From a virus: DNA of 37,558 nucleotides. A program made the position numbers and the translations under genes. The stretch lies in IMG/VR virus record IMGVR_UViG_3300032311_000171, positions 1-37,558 of that record, one strand, 5' to 3'. Below the pieces are notes generated by a model. The model searched no databases. It was not told the origin of the DNA and saw only the letters and a program-made list of their open reading frames with translations. The first letter of the stretch is position 1; each line of letters begins with the position of its first letter. Below are positions 13,637-21,102 of the stretch, piece after piece.

Positions 13637-15966
13637 CAGCCGTACCACGCCTTGTTCATGCGGTCGAAGGTTGCGTTGCCGGTGGGCTTCATCGGGTTGG
13701 CCTTCTTCCATGCTGCCATGCTTGCCGCATCTGCAGCGCGAGCGTCGGCCATCATTTGTGCCTGCGATTGCATCGGACGTTGCTGTGCCTGCTGGAACCC
13801 GCCGTTGGCCATCTTGTACAGATCAGTGACCTGATTCATGGCGCTTTGCCGGCCAGCGTTGTTGGCGGTGTTGAACGACCCATACGCAGAACCAAGCTGT
13901 GAGCCGAGCGAGCCAACCTGACTTGCGCCCTGCTTGAGAGCCGAGCCAAGAAGTTCAGCACCGTCTCGCGGGATGTTGGCGTAGAACTGGTTCATGCCGT
14001 TGTTGAGTTGGCCGTAGCCGCTGGACATGGCGCTCTGCATGTTTCCAAGGCCACTGTTCACCCAGCTGCTCAACAGGTTGTCGTTCGTAGCCATCGAACT
14101 GCCGAGCTGATCCCGACCGGCCTGCCCAGTCTGCATGAGGTAGCTCGCGATGGGCGACGAGTTGATGGAGTTGCGAGACTGATTGATCGCGTCATAGCCC
14201 TGACTGAGCGACGATCCGATCCCTGACTGCGACCGAGAGAAGTCGTTGTTGATGCCGCTCATGGTGGTGTTCAGCATGCCGGGGATGGCGCCGGCCTGGC
14301 TGGCCGTGTTCCGCAGCGCCCCGAAGGCGTTAGCCCCATCGCGGTCCATCGCCTGCATGGAGGTGTTCAGCATGCCGGGAATTTGGCGGTTGGCCGATGC
14401 CAGCCCGCTGTTGAGGTTGGCGTACCCCTGTTGGCCAGAGGACCTGATGCCCTGCATGCCCGAGTTAAACATGCCGGGGATGTTGGAGAGCTGGTTTGAG
14501 AGAGCGCCGAGCTGGCCGTAGGTCGAAGCGGAGTTATTCCCAATCGCCCCACCTCCCGCCGCACCCGTTCCGTAAAGGCCGCTGAGGACCTGCTGGTCTG
14601 CACCACCCATCTGTCCCGCGGCGTATGGCATCTGGTTCGGGAACGGTGCCAGGTACTGCGGACTCTGGTACCAAGCCGGCGAAGTGTTGGGCGAGTATCC
14701 GCCACCACCAAAACCCCCACCGCCCCCATAGCCTCCACCGCCACCACCAGACGAGTAGCCGCCAGATGCGTACCCGAGCGGCTCGCCAGCCGCCGTCATG
14801 CTTACGCCGCCGCTACCGCTGCCTCCGCCGTACCCACCACCGCCAAACGCGCTGCCAGCAACGCCGATCTGCCCAAGCCCAAGCTCCCGAGCCAGGCCAA
14901 GTTTGGCCATGTCTGCCTGATAGCTGGCGCCCGTGTTGTATCCGGCGAGATTTGTGTTGGCCAGCGAGGACAGCATGTTGCCGCGCGCCGTCTGCGATGC
15001 CGACCCGTACTGCGCCTGGGCGGTCCCCAGCGTGCCGTACATGTTACCGAGGGCGGTGTTGGTGGCGGCTCCGAAATTACCTGCGGCGGTGCCAAGGCTT
15101 CCGGCAGCCTGACCGTACGCATTGCCCATAGCGCCGGCCATGTTGCCGTAAGCGCCGGCCATGCTTCCGCCAAGGGCAGCGTTGGACGAGTTGTAGCTGT
15201 TGAGCGCGGAGCCATAGGCCGACCCGAGCGCCCCGGCCGTGTTGCCCCGAGCCGTCGCCAAGCCAGCGCCAAGGTTGCCGGCCGAGTTTGCAATCCCGCC
15301 CAAGACGCTGCCGTACGCAGTGCCGAGAGAACTGGCCGCGTTCGACCTCGCGGTGGAGGTTCCGGTCCCGAGCTGGCTGTAAGCGTTTGCCCCAGCGCCG
15401 CCGAGTGATGCTGCGGAAGCACCAAGGCCGGCGAGGGCATTGTTCTGGGAAGCCCCGTAGGAACTCATGGCCCCTTGGTTCGCGGCCTGCATGTCGGCCA
15501 TGGCCTTGTAGGCGGCAGACTGATTCTGGGCTTGGGCGCCAAACGCTCCGCCCATCATCTGGCCCATGGCGCTCAGGCCGGCTGTGCCGATGTTGGCGGC
15601 TGCAATCTGCCGCGCGGCCTCGGTCTGGCCCATCGCAGAAGTCTGATTGGAGTACAGGTTCTGGAGGTTGTTGCCGTAGTTGCCGTACAGATTGGCCAAC
15701 GAAGAGCCAATCCCGCTCATGCCTTGGTTGTAGGCGTTAAAGGCGTTAGCGCCAGATGTGGCGTAATTGCCGTAGATGTTGGCCGGCTGGCCGTACAGCG
15801 TCCCTTGGGCGGCGGCTTGGGCAGCCCCAATTTGGCCATTGGCGGCAGCCTGGGCGGAGTCAACTTGGGCGTAAGCCTTTAGGTGATCCGAGGCGACTTT
15901 GGCAGCCGCGGCTTGGGACACCGGGTCGCCGCTGAAGGTGTAGTTCGGGACTTTGATAAAGGCCAT
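13636..15966 (-). CDS. 776-residue hendecad-repeat virion protein
   Basis: Starts MAFIKVPNYTFSGDPVSQAA, with GGAG six bases before the ATG. The protein is almost uncharged and made mostly of Ala, Gly, Ser, Asn, Gln and Tyr. Residues about 156-342 form some 17 consecutive 11-residue units such as AGALGSAYGSA, GGSMAGAYGNM and AGAMGNAYGQA. A glycine hinge at about 372-424 (GGGGGGYGGGGGFGGGGY) follows. A second 11-residue array lies at about 496-604, with three IPGM[FL]N units 33 and 32 residues apart. Spacing 3-4-4 of small or apolar residues predicts a right-handed coiled coil. The position among internal-protein candidates suggests a structural or ejected protein. No homologue recognised; a sheath, conduit or membrane-spanning assembly is inference. 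Confidence 0.75.
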   Translation of the reverse strand: MAFIKVPNYTFSGDPVSQAAAAKVASDHLKAYAQVDSAQAAANGQIGAAQAAAQGTLYGQPANIYGNYATSGANAFNAYNQGMSGIGSSLANLYGNYGNNLQNLYSNQTSAMGQTEAARQIAAANIGTAGLSAMGQMMGGAFGAQAQNQSAAYKAMADMQAANQGAMSSYGASQNNALAGLGASAASLGGAGANAYSQLGTGTSTARSNAASSLGTAYGSVLGGIANSAGNLGAGLATARGNTAGALGSAYGSALNSYNSSNAALGGSMAGAYGNMAGAMGNAYGQAAGSLGTAAGNFGAATNTALGNMYGTLGTAQAQYGSASQTARGNMLSSLANTNLAGYNTGASYQADMAKLGLARELGLGQIGVAGSAFGGGGYGGGSGSGGVSMTAAGEPLGYASGGYSSGGGGGGYGGGGGFGGGGYSPNTSPAWYQSPQYLAPFPNQMPYAAGQMGGADQQVLSGLYGTGAAGGGAIGNNSASTYGQLGALSNQLSNIPGMFNSGMQGIRSSGQQGYANLNSGLASANRQIPGMLNTSMQAMDRDGANAFGALRNTASQAGAIPGMLNTTMSGINNDFSRSQSGIGSSLSQGYDAINQSRNSINSSPIASYLMQTGQAGRDQLGSSMATNDNLLSSWVNSGLGNMQSAMSSGYGQLNNGMNQFYANIPRDGAELLGSALKQGASQVGSLGSQLGSAYGSFNTANNAGRQSAMNQVTDLYKMANGGFQQAQQRPMQSQAQMMADARAADAASMAAWKKANPMKPTGNATFDRMNKAWYG
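14941..15501 (-). repeat. Array of about 17 eleven-residue protein repeats
   Basis: Codes for residues 156-342 of the 776-residue protein. Units align without gaps; the consensus is roughly x-G-x-[LM]-x-x-A-x-G-N-[ML], with Ala at position 7 in most units. DNA identity between units is low, so the pattern is kept at protein level. Confidence 0.75.
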
Positions 15967-15991
15967 GAGTTTCTCCTACTGACTAATGCCC

Positions 15992-17017
15992 TCAAAGGGC
16001 GTTCTTTTCCACGGTCCCCTCTGGCGTGAAGTCAATATCCTTGGTGCCGTCCTCCTCAATAGCGCAGGATTCCGCGTTAAACTTGTATTTTGGCACCTTA
16101 ATCTTGGCTTTTTTGCCCTTGAACGCATGCGTGTGCGGGAGGGGCTTTGCGGGAAGACCATCCTTGCCATCCTTACCGTCCTGGCCTCCGCCCTGGATGA
16201 TGTTTATCACCGTGTTGGTGATGTAATTAATCAGGTTTATGGTGCGGTTGTCGTTCGTAATGAACGTCTTGTTTTCGTCCAGGTACGTGTCGCCCTGATG
16301 GATCACATCCCCTTGGTTGATGACCGTGGACTGATTGATCACATCGCCCTGGTTGACGGTGTTTTCAAAGTAGGAGTCACCCTCAAAGTTGTTGACGGTC
16401 TGGTTGTAGCTGTTTTGGGTTGTCTGAAGGGTGGTGGAGAAATCGTTGTAGCTGTTATCTGTGTACTGGTTGTTGTACCAGTTGCTGACGTTGTTGTTCT
16501 GGATGGAGTTGTTGACGTTGTTTGTTGAGTTGTTGTAGGTGTTGTAGTCGGTCTGATTGTTTATGTTGAAGTTTTGGGAGTTGTCGTAGTTGTTGGTGGT
16601 CTGATAGTTGTCGCCATAGAACGTGTCACCCCCAAAGAAATTACTGGTGTTGTCATTGTTGGTGGTGAAGTAGCTGTTGTTGGTGTCACCGCCGTAGTTG
16701 TTGACATTCCAGACGTTGGGCGGGTAGTTGTTGATCGTCCGGTAATCTCCGCCGTTTAGGTAATTCTGGAGATTATTCGTTGTGTTGTTGGTGTTGCTGT
16801 CGTAGTAGTTGTTAGTGACGCTTCCTACTCCTGGGGGTGAATTAATCACGCCCCCCGGCGGTGCTTGGCTGCCCGCTCCAGTATTAATTGACACGGGACC
16901 GTTCTGCCGCAAGCCTTGGATGCAGTTGGCGAAGACTTGCAGCAGCGCCTGAGACTGCTGCTGGCCTGCTGGGAGGGCGAGAGCAGCGGCTAAGGCATTG
17001 CTCTGCTGTGTGTACAT
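15992..17017 (-). CDS. Asn-rich fibre protein with collagen-like segment
   Basis: 341 residues. A helical N-terminus (1-40) is followed by an Asn/Thr/Tyr/Asp-rich tract at about 69-215. Then come NQGDVI repeats (221-246), a short hydrophobic coil (TINLINYITNTVINIIQ, 259-275), a collagen-like GQDGKDGKDG (278-287) and a basic-then-acidic end. The layout is that of a trimeric tail-fibre or spike shaft: beta-rich shaft, trimer coil and collagen triplets. It likely extends from the virion for host contact. The start overlaps the nozzle stop as TAATG. Asn-rich tracts are striking in a GC-rich genome. Fibre role is inferred from composition and position. Confidence 0.6.
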   Translation of the reverse strand: MYTQQSNALAAALALPAGQQQSQALLQVFANCIQGLRQNGPVSINTGAGSQAPPGGVINSPPGVGSVTNNYYDSNTNNTTNNLQNYLNGGDYRTINNYPPNVWNVNNYGGDTNNSYFTTNNDNTSNFFGGDTFYGDNYQTTNNYDNSQNFNINNQTDYNTYNNSTNNVNNSIQNNNVSNWYNNQYTDNSYNDFSTTLQTTQNSYNQTVNNFEGDSYFENTVNQGDVINQSTVINQGDVIHQGDTYLDENKTFITNDNRTINLINYITNTVINIIQGGGQDGKDGKDGLPAKPLPHTHAFKGKKAKIKVPKYKFNAESCAIEEDGTKDIDFTPEGTVEKNAL

Positions 17018-19383
17018 TACGCAGTCACTCCACCGATGGTGACGCCGTGCAACACAATCGGGGAGGAGGACTGAGAGCCTGACAGGGCGACGGCTAAATG
17101 CCTGTCTGCACCAGACGAGCGGTCGTTGGCCCTGCCGGAATACCGGGCCGTTGAGTAGCCATTGGAATCGCCAAGCGCCGACCGTCCGGTTCGCATGTCA
17201 ATCACCACGCCAGTCGGGGAAGCCACAACTCCTTCGCCGCGGTCGGAGTCAACGGCATTCGATCTAGCCGTGGATGAGTTGTTGTAGTGAACCTTGAGCG
17301 TCAGGTCGGCCGTGGTGGCGGTGGGCTTGTACAGGACACCGATCTGACGGGTTGGTTCGTCCGTGATCACCAGCGGGCCAGTGCGCAGTTCGTACGGGAT
17401 GGTTGCGGTGGTGTTCCCGCTTGTGTCCACAAGGCCCGTGTTGGCCTTGAGGAGCTTCCCATCGGCGGAGCCAGAGACTAAGGACTGCTTGCCGCTTATG
17501 CGGATGACGGTGGAGGCGCCGACCCCTTGGGGATATGTCTCCTCCCACCAAGTTTTTGTCGCAAGTGAATAGCACAGTGCCCTCGGGGGAGTGGTGCCGT
17601 CCGTGGACTTGCAGTAGTGGAAACGAATCACCCGCGAAACCGGGTCGGCCTGGACAAAGAAGTTGGCCGACTTGGAGAAGTCAATGACACTGTCTCTCCA
17701 GTAATCATCCACCGCTACAGATAGCGGCTCCATGCTTGAGCCGTCGAAAGCGTACATGCCAAACGAGTCAACGCAGTACAGCCCACCCTCAAAGGTGGTC
17801 CAGCATCGCTTGTTTAAAAGCCCGCGGTATCCGGCCAGAGTGACGGCCGCGTCGATGACCGGCTGGGCCACGTACGTGAGGCGGTACATGTGCTTCTCTT
17901 GGGCGACGAGCATCATGGCGCCATAGGGAATCAAGGCCACCACCCGGTCTTGGGAGCCGGTGTTGTTCTGGATCACAATCTCATTCACGTACGGAACGGA
18001 TTCTGCCTCATCTGTCTCAGAGAACAGCAGCGTGTTTGGTCGCGTGCCGTTGGTGTTGGCCCCGTACCAGGCGCGGTCTTGGAACCAGCAGGCGTCTTCC
18101 ATGTCCGTGGGCGGCACTTCAAAGCGATACGCATTGAGCTGGCCTGACGGGAGAGTGATCGGCATCAGGCCGTATCCAGAACGAGTTGGACTGATCAGCG
18201 TAGCCTCGTCCATGGTGTCCGTGTACGTGGACGGCAACACCCCGCCAGACCTCTCCAGGAGCGCAATGCGATAAAGGACAACAGCCTGGTTTGCTGATGT
18301 GCGCCACAGCTCCACGGCCACGGCCCGTGAGTCCGCGGCGGCATTGGACCAGTTCCAAGTAAAACCCGAGGCGCCCTCGCCGGCCTCAACGGTGACAAGC
18401 TCCGAGAGGCTAGAAGGAATAGGCCCGCCGTCCCCAATAAGCGTGTTGTCTAGGAACCTGTATCCGCAGCGGTACGATCCTCGCATAGGCGAGCGGATAA
18501 GCGTTTCGGCCCTAGCGGCATTGCCGAGGACACTCGCTGTCGGAATGACTGCGTAAGCGCCTTGTGACGTTACGACAGGGTCGGCCGGCGCGCCAGAAGT
18601 ATTGGCGATGCAATAGGCTGCGGCCCCGGAGCCACTGATGGAAGAGAACTGCACAGGCACCGTCCCAGCAAACCCCGAGCCTCCTGTGACCGTGAGCCCC
18701 GTTACAGCGTACGACATGATGCACTTGACGGCGGCACCCGATCCTCCACCGACTGCGTAGATCGTTGCGGTGGCTCCTGTCGTAGCGCCCGAGCCGGGGT
18801 TGACAACCCTGACTCCGCTCACGCGGCCATCGGTGATGTCAACTTCCCCGATGGCGCCGGTGAACCCAGTGTTCCCGAAAAAACTGATGGTCGCGCCGTT
18901 TGTGTAGCCCGATCCGGAGTTGGTTGGTATGACCGCCCCGATGCTGCCATCAACAACAACCTGCACAGTGGCCCCGCTACCGCGCCCGCCACTCAGTGCG
19001 ATCTGGGGGCGAGATGTGTAATTCCTGCCAGCGTTGGTGACGATGACATTGGCTACTCCTCCGTTCTTGAGCTTAGCCAAGCCTTGGGCGTGATTAGTGT
19101 TTCCTTCGGCCAGGCCACCTCCAGAGAACGCTACAGTGGGCGGCTGGAAATATCCTGAGCCAGACGCGATGACTTCTACGGCAGCGACGATGTTGGCCGT
19201 CGCTGCGATAGTGGACATCGTTAGCCCTGCGGTTGGGGCCTGCATGCCGATGTACTCAGCATTCCCGTCGCCTGACCACCTTACCCCACGCCCGCCACCG
19301 TTCACGCCGTAGATGTACTTGTACTGACCCTTAAACAGCGAAACCTTGGTTGACCCAGTGAGCGTAGCGCCGTTGATCTTCAT
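17017..19383 (-). CDS. Tail nozzle-like protein with inserted beta repeats
   Basis: 788 residues. After a short N-terminal beta region, residues about 68-262 hold five GSGY/GGSG-type beta repeats typical of phage adhesins (for example ASGSGYFQPPTVAFSGGG). The rest, about 290-788, resembles the beta-propeller of podovirus tail nozzle or tail tubular B proteins: RCGYRFLD, VELWRTS, WFQDRAWYGA, LLFSETDE, NEIVIQNNTGS, GMYAFDG, ATKTWWEE. The nozzle closes the short tail after DNA packaging. The usual N-terminal piece is in the preceding 89-residue gene, overlapped by ATGA. Assignment rests on motif recall and on position next to the connector candidates. Confidence 0.7.
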   Translation of the reverse strand: MKINGATLTGSTKVSLFKGQYKYIYGVNGGGRGVRWSGDGNAEYIGMQAPTAGLTMSTIAATANIVAAVEVIASGSGYFQPPTVAFSGGGLAEGNTNHAQGLAKLKNGGVANVIVTNAGRNYTSRPQIALSGGRGSGATVQVVVDGSIGAVIPTNSGSGYTNGATISFFGNTGFTGAIGEVDITDGRVSGVRVVNPGSGATTGATATIYAVGGGSGAAVKCIMSYAVTGLTVTGGSGFAGTVPVQFSSISGSGAAAYCIANTSGAPADPVVTSQGAYAVIPTASVLGNAARAETLIRSPMRGSYRCGYRFLDNTLIGDGGPIPSSLSELVTVEAGEGASGFTWNWSNAAADSRAVAVELWRTSANQAVVLYRIALLERSGGVLPSTYTDTMDEATLISPTRSGYGLMPITLPSGQLNAYRFEVPPTDMEDACWFQDRAWYGANTNGTRPNTLLFSETDEAESVPYVNEIVIQNNTGSQDRVVALIPYGAMMLVAQEKHMYRLTYVAQPVIDAAVTLAGYRGLLNKRCWTTFEGGLYCVDSFGMYAFDGSSMEPLSVAVDDYWRDSVIDFSKSANFFVQADPVSRVIRFHYCKSTDGTTPPRALCYSLATKTWWEETYPQGVGASTVIRISGKQSLVSGSADGKLLKANTGLVDTSGNTTATIPYELRTGPLVITDEPTRQIGVLYKPTATTADLTLKVHYNNSSTARSNAVDSDRGEGVVASPTGVVIDMRTGRSALGDSNGYSTARYSGRANDRSSGADRHLAVALSGSQSSSPIVLHGVTIGGVTA
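18598..19182 (-). repeat. GSGY-type beta-repeat insertion in the nozzle protein
   Basis: Encodes about residues 68-262 of the 788-residue protein. Five degenerate units of about 40 residues follow the scheme V-x-x-x-GSGY-x-x-x-P-x-V/I-x-(beta)-GGxGSGA. Similar repeats are widespread in phage fibres and virion surface proteins. Confidence 0.6.
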
Positions 19384-19649
19384 GTCGGCCCCTTGGCGTA
19401 GAACAGGACACCAGAAGCGTTCTGGTACACCACCGTCTCAAGCGTGCCGCTCTGAAACCTTTGGAGGGTTGTGATCGGGATCGTTGAGCCAGAATGAGTG
19501 GTCCAAGACATCGAAGTCATGCCCTTGCGAACCGTCAGTTGGCCGGGGTTAAGGCACTGGAGATTGACTTGGGTAACTGCTGCGCCGGGAGGGATGGCGT
19601 ACGGACTGACGTTGGTAGCAAGCCCAGCCCACTTTTCGATGATGATCAT
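19380..19649 (-). CDS. N-terminal piece of the nozzle protein (separate ORF)
   Basis: 89 residues: MIIIEKWAGLATNVSPYAIP, then PGAAVTQVNLQCLNPGQLTV and a beta-rich end GVLFYAKGPT. The phrase 'NVSPYAIPPGAAVTQVN...PGQLTVRKG' is how podovirus nozzle or packaged-DNA stabilisation proteins normally begin. The continuation they need is at the start of the next gene, which overlaps by ATGA. This looks like one protein split in two, or joined by a frameshift. It is probably a structural component of the tail. Confidence 0.65.
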   Translation of the reverse strand: MIIIEKWAGLATNVSPYAIPPGAAVTQVNLQCLNPGQLTVRKGMTSMSWTTHSGSTIPITTLQRFQSGTLETVVYQNASGVLFYAKGPT

Positions 19650-20794
19650 GCGCCCTCGTCAGCCTTGAGCGGACTCCTCCAGCCACCGTCATGCCAGATT
19701 TCTCGCGTCCTGCCAGAGAGCGGGGCGAGCTGGTCTTGCTCTAGGGCCAAGCGGAGGTCGCGCTGGTAAGTGGAGAAAGACTGGTCTGCCTTGCCGCCGC
19801 GGATGCGATCCAGCCAGTAGGCGGCGCAGGAGTGAAGGACGGTCTGCATGTGCCTTGCCACATCGGCCGGGTCAGTGACGATAGCCTTCTGAAAGGAGAT
19901 GTTGGCGTCGGGCGAGTCAACGATAGCCGTGTCGCTGGCGTTCACTGTGGTTGTGATTTCGGTGATGACGGCTTCAGACACGTACGGGGTCATCGACTCA
20001 ATCGGACCAGGGAAATCTGAGGAGGTTCCGATCCGCATTACGGACCCGACCATGGGTGCAGAAAATGCGCCAGTGGCAGCAATTCGCTCCGATGGGTCGC
20101 TGGACGAAACGGAATTAAACCGCATCGACGGCTCATGGCCCGAGTACCTGATCTGCCTCGGGTAGCGACGGTAGGTGAAGTCCAGCGTCTCTTGCGATGT
20201 CGGATAACCAACGAGCTTGAGGATGTACCCAGACCCATTGGGGTTCTTGAGGACGGTCCAGTGCCATGGTCGGCCCGACCTGTTCCCGACCCGCTCCAGT
20301 TTCATCGCCTCGTCAGGCTTCAGATACAGGCCAGACCACCAGTTGAACTCGTTGGACGGCTCGTCCATGTTGCGGAAATCGGCCGGCAGGGCGTAGTCGG
20401 TTTGGTAGAGAACGTATGCCTGACCGGCTGCGAGAGTGCTTGCAAACGTCAGAGTTGTGTCCAGCGCCAAGATTGTTGGGGACACGCGCGTGGCGACTTT
20501 GGCAATCGAACGGCCAATGGACACCGAGCCGCTCTCGGCCCATGTGGGCCAAGTTCCGCCAGAGAGCGTGAGTTGGTTGGTAGTGGCGTTAAAGGCCACC
20601 GTCCCAGTCTGGTACTGGGGCTGGGTGATGATCCGGCCGTGCTGGTAGTAGTGCGACCACTCAGTGACAGTGGTGACTTCGCTATAGGCACGCTGCACGG
20701 CAGTGCGGATGTCTCGCTGTTCAGCGTCCTGCGGGCCGCCGTAGGAGGAGACGATGAGATTCTCAACAAGATCGAAGTAGGTCAGGTACGACAT
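19646..20794 (-). CDS. Head-tail connector / tail tubular A-like protein
   Basis: 382 residues. The N-terminal half is helical (LTYFDLVENLIVSSYGGPQD, then DIRTAVQRAYSEVTTVTEWS), with a beta insertion and the phrase YALPADFRNMDEP. A C-terminal helix follows (CAAYWLDRIRGGKADQSFS). Adaptor proteins that dock under the portal often have this plan, and the neighbour downstream is nozzle-like. I infer a connector or gatekeeper role that joins portal to nozzle. Start and stop overlap both neighbours (TGATG and ATGA). Confidence 0.6.
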   Translation of the reverse strand: MSYLTYFDLVENLIVSSYGGPQDAEQRDIRTAVQRAYSEVTTVTEWSHYYQHGRIITQPQYQTGTVAFNATTNQLTLSGGTWPTWAESGSVSIGRSIAKVATRVSPTILALDTTLTFASTLAAGQAYVLYQTDYALPADFRNMDEPSNEFNWWSGLYLKPDEAMKLERVGNRSGRPWHWTVLKNPNGSGYILKLVGYPTSQETLDFTYRRYPRQIRYSGHEPSMRFNSVSSSDPSERIAATGAFSAPMVGSVMRIGTSSDFPGPIESMTPYVSEAVITEITTTVNASDTAIVDSPDANISFQKAIVTDPADVARHMQTVLHSCAAYWLDRIRGGKADQSFSTYQRDLRLALEQDQLAPLSGRTREIWHDGGWRSPLKADEGA

Positions 20795-21102
20795 CAGGCC
20801 CCCCCTGGCAGCAACGCAACAGCCTCACCCCACGGGATCACCTCCACGTTGGGCAGCAGCACCGCAGCGTCGGCGTGAATCCACATTTCATGCAGGAACC
20901 CGCCCGGATCCACCATCGTCAAGATGTCGCCGCACAGCATGAGCCTGCCGTCTGTCAGCACTCGCGGCATCGGAATAGCATTTGGCGAACCATACTCGGC
21001 GTGCAGTTCTGCAAGGCGAGCAGCGAGTTGTGGGCTGAACACCAGTGCGATGGACTTGCCGTAGGCGTCGGTGATCGGAAGCGTGAGGCCAGCGAGTGTC
21101 AT
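20794..21102 (-). CDS. Conserved-looking hypothetical, 102 residues
   Basis: MTLAGLTLPITDAYGKSIAL onward: a compact alpha/beta protein with alternating strands and one helix (PQLAARLAELHAEYG). There is no enzymatic motif and no signal or membrane segment. It overlaps both neighbours by one base (TGATG), between the adhesin and connector candidates, so a small structural or assembly role is likely. No family recognised. Confidence 0.6.
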   Translation of the reverse strand: MTLAGLTLPITDAYGKSIALVFSPQLAARLAELHAEYGSPNAIPMPRVLTDGRLMLCGDILTMVDPGGFLHEMWIHADAAVLLPNVEVIPWGEAVALLPGGA

